Positions 1 through 8,723 of a stretch of 64,000 nucleotides of DNA are shown in pieces (positions within the stretch are counted from its first letter, which is position 1; each line of letters begins with the position of its first letter). Position numbers and translations under genes: made by a program. A model generated the notes under the pieces. The model searched no databases. It was not told the DNA's origin and worked only from the letters and a program-made list of their open reading frames with translations. Source of the DNA: Candidatus Marivariicella framensis (lineage in GTDB: Bacteria; Bacteroidota; Bacteroidia; Flavobacteriales; Flavobacteriaceae); the NCBI GenBank assembly GCA_905182735.1, contig CAJJCT010000023.1:1-64000 (forward strand). Reading direction: 5' to 3'.

Positions 1-1491
1 CTGCCAATCACTCTTTTTAGTCAAAATAAAGCTATTAATGCTTCAACACAATGGATCGAAGAAAATGGAGCAGATATGATTCATGAATATGCGCAATTTT
101 TAAAATTACCTAACCATGCATCAAATATTATTGATATTAATAAAAATGCAGAGTTTTTAAAAAATGGTTTTTCAAAGCGCGGCTTTGAAATGCAATTATT
201 AAAATTACCTGATGCCCCGCCAATTGTTTATGGAGAGAGAAAAGTTCCAGGGGCTAAAAGAACGTATTGTTTTTACATTCACTATGATGGTCAGCCTGTA
301 GATCCTGAAGCATGGAAACATGAGCCTTTTAACCCAACTCTATATGATAATGCAATGAATAAAGGTGGGAAAAAAATTGATTTTCCAAAATCAGGAGAAA
401 AAATAGGTAAAGAATGGAGAGTTTATGCACGATCTGCTAGTGATGATAAAGCACCATTTCTAACATTATGGTCTGCAATTGATGCTTTAAATAACTCAGA
501 CATACCTTTTTCTTCAAACATAAAATTATTTTTTGATGGAGAGGAAGAGTCTAGCTCTCCAAATGTCATGAAGTATCTTGAAAAATATTCTGAATTATTT
601 GATGATATTGATGTATGGCTATTAAATGACGGTGCAATTTTCCAAACGGGACAACCACAGTTTAAATTTGGGGGTAGGGGAGTCACAAGTTTAGAATTAA
701 CAGTTTTTGGAGCAAATGCTTCATTGCATAGTGGACACTATGGTAATTGGGCACCTGTTCCAGGTCAAATGATTGCAAGACTTCTAACAAGCATGAAAGC
801 TGAAGATGGAACTGTTTTAATAGATGGGTTTTATGATTCAGTTATACCTATTTCAGAATATGAAAGGGAACAGATTAATAATATACCTAACATTGATGAG
901 CACCTTAAAAGAGAATTGGGGTTATCATTTACTGAGGGAAATAATCAAAATCTATTTGAAAGAGTTTTAATGCCAAGCCTAACAATAAGAGGTCTTTCAA
1001 GTGGAAACGTTGGTGAAAAATCTAGAAATGTAATTCCGTCAATAGCCACTGCAACTCTAGGGATGAGATTAGTTAAAGGAAATGATCCTGAAAAAATGAT
1101 TGATCTAGTTGAGAAGCATATTAAAAGTCAGGGTTGGCATATAACCTATAAAGACCCAGATGAAAAAACTAGAAATACCTACCCAAAAATTGTAAAAGTT
1201 AAACGAAACCCTAATGGGTTTCCTGCTGGAAAAATTAATATGGATGATCCGACTGTCAGACCAATAATCGAAGCAGTAAAAAAACATATAAACCCTAATA
1301 TTGTATTGCTTTCAAGTTCGGGAGGGTCAAATAGAATTTATCAAATTATTTGGGAGGTTCTAGATAAGCCTGGAATATCAGTGAATATGGTCAATCACGA
1401 TAATAACCAACATGCTGCAAATGAAAATCTAAGATTAGGAAATTTATGGTATGGAATTAATTTAATGGCGTTATTATTGACCATGGAATGA
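1..1491 (+). CDS. Secreted M20-family metallopeptidase, 5' truncated by the window edge
   Basis: The frame is open from base 1, so the gene begins outside the window. The first visible residues (LPITLFSQ) look like the end of a signal peptide, so the internal ATG at 76 is not the true start. Counting from that Met, zinc-ligand motifs typical of M20/M25/M40 di-zinc peptidases are visible: H69-Y-D71, an Asp near 123 (SASDDK) and the catalytic Glu pair E156/E157 in FDGEEES. The length (496 visible residues) suits dipeptidase or acetylornithine-deacetylase-like enzymes with an inserted dimerisation domain. The likely role is hydrolysis of small peptides in the periplasm. The exact substrate cannot be told. 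The product is distinct from the cytoplasmic ArgE homologue at 33577. Confidence 0.85.
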   Translation: MPITLFSQNKAINASTQWIEENGADMIHEYAQFLKLPNHASNIIDINKNAEFLKNGFSKRGFEMQLLKLPDAPPIVYGERKVPGAKRTYCFYIHYDGQPVDPEAWKHEPFNPTLYDNAMNKGGKKIDFPKSGEKIGKEWRVYARSASDDKAPFLTLWSAIDALNNSDIPFSSNIKLFFDGEEESSSPNVMKYLEKYSELFDDIDVWLLNDGAIFQTGQPQFKFGGRGVTSLELTVFGANASLHSGHYGNWAPVPGQMIARLLTSMKAEDGTVLIDGFYDSVIPISEYEREQINNIPNIDEHLKRELGLSFTEGNNQNLFERVLMPSLTIRGLSSGNVGEKSRNVIPSIATATLGMRLVKGNDPEKMIDLVEKHIKSQGWHITYKDPDEKTRNTYPKIVKVKRNPNGFPAGKINMDDPTVRPIIEAVKKHINPNIVLLSSSGGSNRIYQIIWEVLDKPGISVNMVNHDNNQHAANENLRLGNLWYGINLMALLLTME

Positions 1492-1521
1492 TTTATCTGT
1501 ATTGCTAGTAGGGGCACTTAT

Positions 1522-2166
1522 TTAGAATAAATTTTTTAATTCTTTTCTACTAAAGTAAATAGATATCAAATAAATTATTGGAGTCATTAACACCCAACTT
1601 GATTGCGCTTGTAATGTAATTGGTCTTCCGGCTATTTTAAAAAGAGTAGGATTGAACGAAGATCCTAGTGGATGCAATGGAGCCCATGAGAGATCACCAT
1701 TAGAGCCTAATTGAAGATTATAAAAGAATGCTTCAATATAAATATTTTGAATAACAAACCACAAAAGAAAAATTGTAAAAGCTCCCCAGTTCCATTTTAA
1801 AAAAGGTGATTTTTTATTTCTATATAAAAATTTTACTAAAAACAATCCTATCCAAACGATCAGCACATCTGCTAATGAGTTTAATAACCAATTTATGTTA
1901 ATTGGTATCGCGCAATTTAGAGCAGTACTTCTTCTTTCATCAACCGAAAGTCCTCCTCCTAATCCATAAGTAAGCCATATTTCCCAACCAAGAGAGACTA
2001 TTAAAAAAGCACTAATTAAAGTCAGTGTAACTCTAGATGAGACCTTGCTTTTAATTATGTAATATATTGACAAAACTATTGGAATAAATGCAGCAATGTA
2101 AAGACGTGTAACAAGCCAATATTCAGTATAATTTAAATCACAATATTTGAAAAAATCGAACATCAT
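1522..2166 (-). CDS. Multi-span membrane protein of unknown function
   Basis: This 214-residue product is almost entirely hydrophobic, with about five or six membrane segments (near residues 18-40, 47-66, 93-113, 128-147 and 188-206) separated by short polar loops. I see no catalytic motif or known family signature. It is convergent with the M20 peptidase (30 bp between stops) and stands alone. Two adjacent Met codons are possible starts. Unknown function. That it is a real gene rests on the consistent membrane pattern and on the lack of any competing frame. Confidence 0.6.
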   Translation of the reverse strand: MMFDFFKYCDLNYTEYWLVTRLYIAAFIPIVLSIYYIIKSKVSSRVTLTLISAFLIVSLGWEIWLTYGLGGGLSVDERRSTALNCAIPININWLLNSLADVLIVWIGLFLVKFLYRNKKSPFLKWNWGAFTIFLLWFVIQNIYIEAFFYNLQLGSNGDLSWAPLHPLGSSFNPTLFKIAGRPITLQAQSSWVLMTPIIYLISIYFSRKELKNLF

Positions 2167-2417
2167 TAAATATAATAAATTAAAAATACTTAAATTTATT
2201 GAAGAAGATTTGACTTAGTTACTGATAAGTTTCATTATTAACATGACGGGCTATTAAGACTCATATAAATAATATCATTACTATGTTTGAAAAATATTTA
2301 AAACATAAATAAAAGGGAAACACTAAATAAAAATTGGTTCGCAGTCACACTTATTTCCTTAGACTCCAGTCTTTTTGCTTATATTTACTTTTACAACACA
2401 ATTAAAAAGATATTAAA

Positions 2418-3173
2418 ATGAAAAAAAGATTATTATTAACCTTTTGTTTGTTAGCTAATTTTTGTTTTTCTCAACAACAGGTAGTTTGGTTAACTTATCA
2501 CGACCCAGTTGATGGAAAATCACAAGAACTTTCAAGCGCAATTAAAGATAAAACACAGAAATTTAATCAAGATGAAAGTGGGATGAAACTATATACATAT
2601 CAAGTAATGGCTGGTCCTAGACAAGGGCAATTTTTAAGAGTTGGTCTTGGGCCTACTTGGGCTGATTTAGATAATAATTCTAATACTTCTAAAGAATTAG
2701 ATTATTGGAGAGATAATGTGATGCAATATATTAAGTCTAATAGTGGACGTGAGTATTTTGTTTCTGCTGATGAGGCAAGTTATGATGTAAGCGTTCCTGG
2801 TTCTAAAACTATGGGCTTTGTTTTACATTATAATATTGCAGCAGGAAAAGGTGAACATTTTTGGAAAGTTAGAAGAAATGTAGTTAAAGCTATAAAAGAA
2901 TCAGGTGAGGACATTTCTCTGGCTGTATGGAATTCTGTAGCAGGAGGATCATTAAATCATGTTATTGTTACTTTTGCACAAAAAGATTTTCAAGATTTTG
3001 GCAATGCTAATGGTAAATGGGTAAATGTGTCTAATAAATATAATGAAATATATGGTTCTGGTTCTTGGAAGACTGACTGGGATTTATTCAATGGAAGTTT
3101 AGAGATGTGGGGGAACTCAACAGAATTAACTAGATTTCTTTCCGAATTAAGCTCACCTATCCCAACAAATTAA
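2418..3173 (+). CDS. Secreted protein of unknown function, possible two-domain alpha/beta-barrel type
   Basis: The 251-residue product has a signal peptide ending near FCFSQ (residues 1-18), so it is exported. The mature part appears as two halves that each run from a strand (VVWLTYH; GFVLHYNI) through an amphipathic helix to a strand rich in G, W and V. That pattern recalls NIPSNAP/ABM-type dimeric alpha-beta barrels, but this is inference and no catalytic residue is evident. It has its own leader, nearly identical to an orphan leader at 5145-5174, and a strong terminator follows. It resembles the products at 4303 and 7585 in size, export and layout, although sequence identity is low by eye. 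Confidence 0.6.
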   Translation: MKKRLLLTFCLLANFCFSQQQVVWLTYHDPVDGKSQELSSAIKDKTQKFNQDESGMKLYTYQVMAGPRQGQFLRVGLGPTWADLDNNSNTSKELDYWRDNVMQYIKSNSGREYFVSADEASYDVSVPGSKTMGFVLHYNIAAGKGEHFWKVRRNVVKAIKESGEDISLAVWNSVAGGSLNHVIVTFAQKDFQDFGNANGKWVNVSNKYNEIYGSGSWKTDWDLFNGSLEMWGNSTELTRFLSELSSPIPTN

Positions 3174-3194
3174 ACAATAATGTAACATTATTCT

Positions 3195-3226
3195 ACCCCT
3201 ATAAATTTATAGGGGTTTTTTATTTA
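3195..3226 (+). terminator. Rho-independent terminator of the 2418 gene
   Basis: A 20-nt perfect palindrome (CCCCTATAAA/TTTATAGGGG, 3196-3215) is followed by a T-rich run and lies 22 bp after the stop codon. Confidence 0.88.
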
Positions 3227-3293
3227 TTTCAACAACGCCACTCTCCTTTTGAATGTTTATTAGATAGTTGTAGATTGTTTCTTTTAAATACCT

Positions 3294-4208
3294 ATGAAAT
3301 ACTTTTATCTATTATCTATCTCTCTTGCTTTATTTTCTTGTGATTCTTATCAAAATTCAAAAAATCATATTAATCCTACTCAAACCATAGAAACAATAAC
3401 ACTATTAGGAGATACACTAAGCAGTCCTGAAATAAAGAAAGGAAAAACATTTGACCAATTTAAATCAGCACAAATCACCTATTTTGATAATCAAAATAAT
3501 GCTGAAGCTCTAATTTGGTATGGACGTAGAACAGCCTATATGGGGTACTATAAAGAAGCTATTAAACTCTTTACTTTAGGAATAAAAAACCATCCTAATG
3601 ATGCTCGTTTTTATCGTCACCGTGGTCATAGATACATTTCTACCCGTCAATATGATAATGCAATCAGTGATTTTGAAAAAGCAGTACAATTGATTGATGA
3701 GAAAACAGATCAAATAGAACCTGATGGTTTGCCAAATGCAAAAAATATTCCTCTAAGTACACTTCACGGTAATATATGGTATCATCTTGGTCTGGCATAT
3801 TATCTTAAAAACGATATGAACAATGCTCTCAAAGCATTCAACAATAGAAGTGTTACTCATAAATACGATGATAATATTGTTTCAGGTGGTCATTGGTTAT
3901 ATATGATCAACAGAAGAGTAAATAAAATTGAAGAATCCAATACTGTTATTAATGAAGTTCACCAAAACATGGACATAATAGAAAACATGAGCTATCATCA
4001 ATCGTGTTTATTTTACAAGGGAGTGCTTAAAGAGTCTGAAATCGTAATTGATGAAGTCGCTTTATATAGCTTAGCCAACTGGTATGTATATGAAAAAAAG
4101 GATACTTTAAAAGCTAAAACATATTATCAAAATTTGCTTAGTACAGGAAATCCATATTCGTTTGCCTACATTGCTGGAGAAGCTGACTGGATTAAATTGT
4201 TTGAATAA
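3294..4208 (+). CDS. TPR-repeat lipoprotein
   Basis: The 304-residue product starts with a lipoprotein signal ending in LALFSC, making Cys16 the likely lipidated residue. Tetratricopeptide-like helices follow: residues 79-112 (ALIWYGRRTAYMG...), 113-146 (YRHRGHRYIS...) and around 163-190 (WYHLGLAYYL...). TPR proteins act as protein-binding scaffolds, so an envelope role with a protein partner is likely, but no enzyme domain is seen. It lies between two secreted proteins of unknown function and may be transcribed with the 4303 gene, although the 94-bp gap contains a promoter-like 18-mer. Confidence 0.75.
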   Translation: MKYFYLLSISLALFSCDSYQNSKNHINPTQTIETITLLGDTLSSPEIKKGKTFDQFKSAQITYFDNQNNAEALIWYGRRTAYMGYYKEAIKLFTLGIKNHPNDARFYRHRGHRYISTRQYDNAISDFEKAVQLIDEKTDQIEPDGLPNAKNIPLSTLHGNIWYHLGLAYYLKNDMNNALKAFNNRSVTHKYDDNIVSGGHWLYMINRRVNKIEESNTVINEVHQNMDIIENMSYHQSCLFYKGVLKESEIVIDEVALYSLANWYVYEKKDTLKAKTYYQNLLSTGNPYSFAYIAGEADWIKLFE

Positions 4209-4250
4209 AAGCTATTTCTTTCAAGCTTATAAAAATTGCTGACAAGGCAA

Positions 4251-4268
4251 GTATTTTTAATTCCTTAC
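4251..4268 (+). promoter_or_regulatory. 18-bp upstream element shared with 19247-19264
   Basis: These 18 bp (gtatttttaattccttac) are identical to 19247-19264, upstream of the M60 protease gene. Both copies continue into a TTTAA stretch before a start codon that encodes a secreted protein. This copy ends 34 bp before the ATG at 4303. It may be a promoter or transcription-start element. Function is inferred from sharing and position only. Confidence 0.4.
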
Positions 4269-4302
4269 TTTTAAACAACAATTAACTCATAAATCAATAA
4301 AA

Positions 4303-5067
4303 ATGAAAAAACTAATTTTAATTTCTAGTCTGTTTATTTCAACAGTTATTTTTGGCCAGACTGGAAAAAAACTTCCTCAAAATATTATTCAAATTACTTA
4401 CGTTCAAGTAGAAAATAAAGATTTTTCAGAATTTGAATCAAAAGAATTAAATCATTGGTCAAAAGTATCTGATAACGCTATTAAAAATGGCAAACAGGTG
4501 GGCTGGGCATTCTTTAGACTCGTAAATTCTGCATTTATTGAGGATGAGACAAAACCTACTCACGCTTTTGTAAATATTTATAAAGATTTCAAGCAAATGG
4601 CAGACGCACCAATTGAAGTTTGGGGAAATGCTGAAGCCGTTTTAGGAATAGATCCGAGTCTGATATCAACTAATGATTTGTCAAAAACAATGATGATGCA
4701 AACTTATAAAGTAGTTGATAACATCCCTACTGAAGAGTTTAAATATGCCGTTTGGAATTACGCTAAGCCAAAGAATATGTCTGGATTTCTTGAAGAAAAC
4801 TCAAAGTTATGGAAACCATATTTTGAAAAAAGAATCAATAAGAATGGTTTTGCTGGTTGGGGTGTTGCTGCTCGAGTCTATCCTCAAGGAATGAACGAAT
4901 CAAGTGTTTTTTCTTGGGATCATTACACCTCACTAGAGTCTGCAATGCTAGCGCTTTCTCCTACTGACTATGACGGAAGTATTTTATCTAAATCTAAAAT
5001 GAATGAATACGATCCAGATGGTTTTAGGTATCGTGTATTAGTTGAATTACTTAAGTTTAATATGTAA
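4303..5067 (+). CDS. Secreted protein of unknown function, same general layout as the 2418 product
   Basis: A signal peptide (residues 1-18, ending IFGQ) precedes a 236-residue mature protein. It shows two alpha-beta units: a strand IIQITYVQV followed by a helix near residues 40-62 and the motif GWAFFRLV, then a second unit with YAVWNYA, a helix and GWGVAARVY. The repeated strand-helix-GW-strand arrangement suggests a duplicated ferredoxin-like fold, as in small dimeric barrel proteins. No active-site residue is obvious. A terminator follows at 5113. The function is unknown. The tandem arrangement with 2418 suggests an expanded local family. Confidence 0.6.
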   Translation: MKKLILISSLFISTVIFGQTGKKLPQNIIQITYVQVENKDFSEFESKELNHWSKVSDNAIKNGKQVGWAFFRLVNSAFIEDETKPTHAFVNIYKDFKQMADAPIEVWGNAEAVLGIDPSLISTNDLSKTMMMQTYKVVDNIPTEEFKYAVWNYAKPKNMSGFLEENSKLWKPYFEKRINKNGFAGWGVAARVYPQGMNESSVFSWDHYTSLESAMLALSPTDYDGSILSKSKMNEYDPDGFRYRVLVELLKFNM

Positions 5068-5112
5068 TCTAATTACAATCAGCTATTAAAAAATAGCACT
5101 TCTTTGATTAAA

Positions 5113-5142
5113 ACGTCACTAATTAACTTTAGTGGCGTTTTC
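5113..5142 (+). terminator. Rho-independent terminator of the 4303 gene
   Basis: The stem acgtcacta/tagtggcgt (5113-5121 with 5130-5138, one G-U pair) has an 8-nt loop and runs into TTT. It lies 46 bp beyond the stop codon. Confidence 0.8.
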
Positions 5143-5144
5143 TA

Positions 5145-5174
5145 TTACAACACAATTAAAACTATATTAAAATG
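5145..5174 (+). repeat. Orphan copy of the 2418-gene leader, including its ATG
   Basis: This 30-bp segment matches the leader and start codon at 2391-2420 at 28 of 30 positions. Here the ATG opens only an 18-codon reading frame that runs into the 3' end of the convergent GMC oxidoreductase gene. It looks like the front end of a lost tandem duplicate. Confidence 0.55.
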
Positions 5175-5178
5175 ATAT

Positions 5179-6870
5179 TTATAGATTACTTTTTTTTAAT
5201 TCTTGAATTGCATGATTTGCTGCTCTAGCTGAAATAGCCATGAAGGTTAGGGATGGATTTTGTGTTGAGGTAGAAGTCATGCACGCTCCATCAGTTACAT
5301 AAACATTTTTACAGTTATGTAATTGATTCCATCGATTAAGTAATGAAGTTTTAGGATCTTTCCCCATTCTAACTCCACCCATTTCATGAATGTCATTTCC
5401 AGGAGTTCTATTATTATCATTAGTTTTGATATTAATAAAACCGGCTTTAGAATACATCTCCGTGAATTCATCAAAAAAATCTTTTAACATTTTTTCATCA
5501 TTTTCATCGTAATCGACATCTATATTTAATTGTGGGATTCCCCATTCATCAACTTTTTCTGAATCTAATGTGACCTGATTTGTTATTTTTGGAATTGTCT
5601 CACCCATCATGTGAGACCCTACATTCCAAACTCCTGTTTCACGTGTATTTAAGAGCTGTTTTTTTAAATTCTCTCCTAAGCCATCTCTATTGGTTTCTCT
5701 CTGTGGGCTTGCCCCAAAACCTGCTGCATATCCCCTTAAAAAATTTGTTTCTTGTTTGTGTACATTTCTAAATCGCGGAATATAATGAGAAGTTGGTTTT
5801 CTTCCTTTTGTCGTAAAATCAGGAAACCCTTCATATTCAGCACTAATAGTTCCCCTATAGTTGTGAAATGCAATATATTTACCTAATAAATCATTATCAT
5901 TTCCAAAACCATTAGGAAAACGATTTGATTTTGAGTTAAGTAAAATAAGATTTGTGTTTAAAGTTGATGCCGTAACGAAAATCACATTAGCAAAATAATC
6001 CTTACTTTCTTTAGTTTTAGAATCAATAACCCTAACTCCTGTCGCCTTTTGTTTAGACTCATCATATAAAATAGAGTGAACAACGGAATTTGGTTTAAGA
6101 TCAAGATTACCAGTTTTTATTGCCCAAGGAATTAATGTTGAGTTTACATTAAAGTATCCGCCGTAAGGACAGCCTCTTTGACATATATTTCTACCCATGC
6201 AAAGTCCTCTTCCTTGTTTTAAAAAGATAGGCTTGTTTTCAGTTAGATGTGCACAACGGCCATAAATTACGTGTCGATCGTTGTAGTGCTTTTTAATGGT
6301 TTTAGTAAAATATTCCTCTACAATATTCGTTTCCCAGGGTTTTAAAAAATCTCCATCAGGTAATGTATCTAATCCATCTTTATTTCCACTTACTCCTACA
6401 AATTTTTCTACATAAGTATACCAATCACTTAAATCATTATAATTAATCGGCCATTCTACTGCAAACCCATCTCTTTCTGGTCCTTCAAAGTCATATTTAC
6501 TCCATCTTTGAACTTGTCTTGCCCACATTATAGATTTACCCCCTACTTGATAGCCTCTGATCCAATCAAAAGGTTTTATTTGTCCATATTTATGTTCTTT
6601 GTCCTTAACAAAAAAGTGTTTAGCATCTTCTCGAAAAGCATAACAACGACTTGCAATAGGGTTTTCTTCCATATCTTTAGAAGTCAATCTTCCTCGGTGT
6701 TTAAATTCCCAAGGCTGCATATTTGTTGTGGGATAGTCTTTTATGTGTTCAACATTTGGACCTCTTTCAAGCAACAATGTCTTAAACCCTTGTTCACAAA
6801 ATTCTTTTGAAGCCCAACCTCCTGACATGCCTGCTCCAACTACTATCGCGTCGTATTTATTTTTAATCAT
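5179..6870 (-). CDS. GMC-family FAD-dependent oxidoreductase
   Basis: This 563-residue flavoenzyme shows the N-terminal Rossmann FAD motif GAGMSGG (residues 12-18) with the acidic end ERGPN. It has a cysteine-rich insert (GLCMGRNICQRGCPYGG, around residues 220-236) and the C-terminal GMC signatures HEMGGVRMG and NPSLTFMA. GMC enzymes oxidise alcohols, sugars or sugar acids, and relatives paired with a subunit-3 protein include gluconate and sorbosone-type dehydrogenases. No signal peptide is present. The start lies 5 bp after the stop of the Tat-signal-bearing partner, so export by co-folding with that partner is plausible. No cytochrome subunit is adjacent. The substrate is unknown. Confidence 0.85.
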   Translation of the reverse strand: MIKNKYDAIVVGAGMSGGWASKEFCEQGFKTLLLERGPNVEHIKDYPTTNMQPWEFKHRGRLTSKDMEENPIASRCYAFREDAKHFFVKDKEHKYGQIKPFDWIRGYQVGGKSIMWARQVQRWSKYDFEGPERDGFAVEWPINYNDLSDWYTYVEKFVGVSGNKDGLDTLPDGDFLKPWETNIVEEYFTKTIKKHYNDRHVIYGRCAHLTENKPIFLKQGRGLCMGRNICQRGCPYGGYFNVNSTLIPWAIKTGNLDLKPNSVVHSILYDESKQKATGVRVIDSKTKESKDYFANVIFVTASTLNTNLILLNSKSNRFPNGFGNDNDLLGKYIAFHNYRGTISAEYEGFPDFTTKGRKPTSHYIPRFRNVHKQETNFLRGYAAGFGASPQRETNRDGLGENLKKQLLNTRETGVWNVGSHMMGETIPKITNQVTLDSEKVDEWGIPQLNIDVDYDENDEKMLKDFFDEFTEMYSKAGFINIKTNDNNRTPGNDIHEMGGVRMGKDPKTSLLNRWNQLHNCKNVYVTDGACMTSTSTQNPSLTFMAISARAANHAIQELKKSNL

Positions 6871-6875
6871 ATAAG

Positions 6876-7376
6876 TTAAATAGAAACACTCCCTAAATAT
6901 CTTCCAGGAATAAATTCAAAGTTTAAATAATCAATCATATAATTTTCTGAAGATTCAAAGTGAAGTAAAGAGTGTTTTTTTAAAGTTTCAATGAAAAAAG
7001 AAGAAGGATTTTTTGATAGATAGCTTTTGTCAATAAAAGAAATTTGTTCATTTAATGAAAATTTTCCAAATTCAATATCCTTAAGTTCAGTTGATATCAT
7101 TTCAAACCCTTTTGAAAATCTTTTTATTTTCGATGTACCATAACAATCATTTACCATAGTTAAAATAAATTCTTGACGAGACTCCATAGTTGGAAAATTA
7201 ATTGCGTCTTCAGGTAAAATTATATTAGACAAGTAGCCTATTGTTTGTTGCTGTGATTTTTTTATCATTGGCAAGTTTGAATATATAACCTCAGGCTCAA
7301 TATTACACCCATATGGAGTTATAACTAAACCTGCGGTTATCAATCCCACATGCTTTAAAGCAATTCTTCGATTCAT
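6876..7376 (-). CDS. Gluconate 2-dehydrogenase subunit 3-like protein with Tat signal and lipobox
   Basis: The 166-residue product begins MNRRIALKHVG, a twin-arginine-like signal, followed by a hydrophobic segment and a lipobox-like TPYGC with Cys24. The mature part carries the subunit-3 pattern: a helix with an IILPED turn, then FILTMVNDCYG and a long C-terminal helical region. In this family the small subunit binds and co-exports the GMC flavoprotein. Here it lies directly upstream of the GMC gene, 5 bp apart, and is surely cotranscribed. The lipobox would tether the complex to a membrane, which is an inference from the signal alone. Confidence 0.75.
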   Translation of the reverse strand: MNRRIALKHVGLITAGLVITPYGCNIEPEVIYSNLPMIKKSQQQTIGYLSNIILPEDAINFPTMESRQEFILTMVNDCYGTSKIKRFSKGFEMISTELKDIEFGKFSLNEQISFIDKSYLSKNPSSFFIETLKKHSLLHFESSENYMIDYLNFEFIPGRYLGSVSI

Positions 7377-7542
7377 TGATTGTTTTGTAAATATTTTACA
7401 CTCAAAAGATATTAAATTAATCTCAAAGCATGCGAAAGTAAAGGTGTTTTTATAAAATCAGTCTAAGATTAAAAATGATCCTTTATTTGGTATCAACTTT
7501 GATTGACAATAATTTAAATGTCATACTCTGTTAATCGATATT

Positions 7543-7570
7543 AAAAAAAGGCGCTAAAGCGCCTTTTTTT
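7543..7570 (-). terminator. Terminator of the 7585 gene, bidirectional in form
   Basis: A perfect GGCGC/GCGCC stem (7550-7554 with 7559-7563) is flanked by A7 on one side and T7 on the other, so it can end transcripts in both directions. It lies 15 bp from the stop of the minus-strand gene at 7585. Confidence 0.88.
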
Positions 7571-7584
7571 AAATAGACGTTTTT

Positions 7585-8397
7585 TTAACGATCTTTTCCA
7601 GCCAAGTCAAAAATTCCTTTCTCTAGATTTACATGTCCAATGTGGACATAAATTTGGTCTTCGTGAGCACCATCAACTAAACTCCAAAATGTTTTTTTAG
7701 CCTCTATAGCTTCTTCTGATTCTGTGGTTTTAGCTGTTACCGATTTTGCAAACTCAACTAAGTTGGTATAACATTGCCAAACTTCAACATCAGAGCTTGA
7801 ACCCATGTAATGGTATGAAACACCTCCAGACATTGAAGTCCCGCTGTCTACAGAATCCTTAATTCTCCAATCGAAAAAGGCATTTCCCATTTTTCCCCAG
7901 CTTCCAGAAGAATTATACTTTCCAACAACATAAGCAAAAGGAATATCAAAATCAGTGTTTTCAAGTTGATAAAATCCAGTTTTTGAATTAGCTGCTCTAA
8001 CTTCATCCGAGTGTCCATTTGCAAAGGATCTATATTCTGCCCATTCTTGCATAAGAGTCTCTTTTTTACTTGCGTCCTCAGTTGCGTCAATTTTAGCTTT
8101 AATATTTTGATTTGCAAGATCAGCATCTTTATGGAAATCGTCCATAGAGGCATATTGGGTATAAATTACAAAGGTGTGACCCGAGCCATACCAATGTCTA
8201 AAAACCCATTCCCCAGTCATTGTTCTGTTTTCTCCTAAAGACATGTCTGTGAATTTTTTGTGTAATTTGACAAATCTTGGAATTTCAGCAATAGCTAGAT
8301 CATTAATATATAGCGCTGATTCATAAGTAATTTCATCTTGTGAATAGCTCGATAAAGACAGTAAACCGATAAAAAGTAATAATAATATTTTTTTCAT
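7585..8397 (-). CDS. Secreted protein of unknown function, third member of the local secreted set
   Basis: I place the start at the internal ATG at 8397, not at 8478, because a clean signal peptide (MKKILLLLFIGLL...SYSQ) begins there. The product is 270 residues. The mature protein has two alpha-beta units: strand SALYINDL, a helix, then GEWVFRHWYGSGHTFVIYTQY; later AYVVGKY, a helix and GVSYHYMG. The layout recalls tandem dimeric alpha-beta barrels and resembles the 2418 and 4303 products. No metal or catalytic motif is evident. It is separated from the GMC operon by a strong terminator. The function is unknown. Confidence 0.65.
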   Translation of the reverse strand: MKKILLLLFIGLLSLSSYSQDEITYESALYINDLAIAEIPRFVKLHKKFTDMSLGENRTMTGEWVFRHWYGSGHTFVIYTQYASMDDFHKDADLANQNIKAKIDATEDASKKETLMQEWAEYRSFANGHSDEVRAANSKTGFYQLENTDFDIPFAYVVGKYNSSGSWGKMGNAFFDWRIKDSVDSGTSMSGGVSYHYMGSSSDVEVWQCYTNLVEFAKSVTAKTTESEEAIEAKKTFWSLVDGAHEDQIYVHIGHVNLEKGIFDLAGKDR

Positions 8398-8723
8398 TTT
8401 AAATATAGATTGTGATTTAATTATAAAAATATTAAAAATAAAACCTATTCTCAACTGATTAATACTTTTATTCTGCAATTTAAACTATTCTAAGCTTAGT
8501 ATGCACCCTATATACTAGCGGTTAATCCGATAACAGATACTATAGCGATTGGGAGTAATACAATAATTTAATAGACATGATTTGTTGCCTATATTACTTC
8601 TGAACTTTCATTTGCATCTCCACCACTAACACACGCTAACTATCGAGTCCGGGGAACATGTCCAGATTAGGCATATCTTTTTTTGATGACAATTTATGAT
8701 CCAAGCCTAACAAGACATTTTAA
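8398..8723. other. Intergenic region, no gene seen
   Basis: This 326-bp stretch separates the sulfatase stop from the start of the 7585 secreted protein, and must hold the latter's minus-strand promoter. I see no tRNA, clear terminator or coding frame. The part around 8640-8680 is somewhat richer in G+C than its surroundings. Confidence 0.5.

Noticed and set aside
5172-5228. Short frame after the orphan leader
   Set aside because: Only 18 codons, no signal peptide, and it runs antisense into the GMC gene. It is treated as a duplicate remnant, not a gene.
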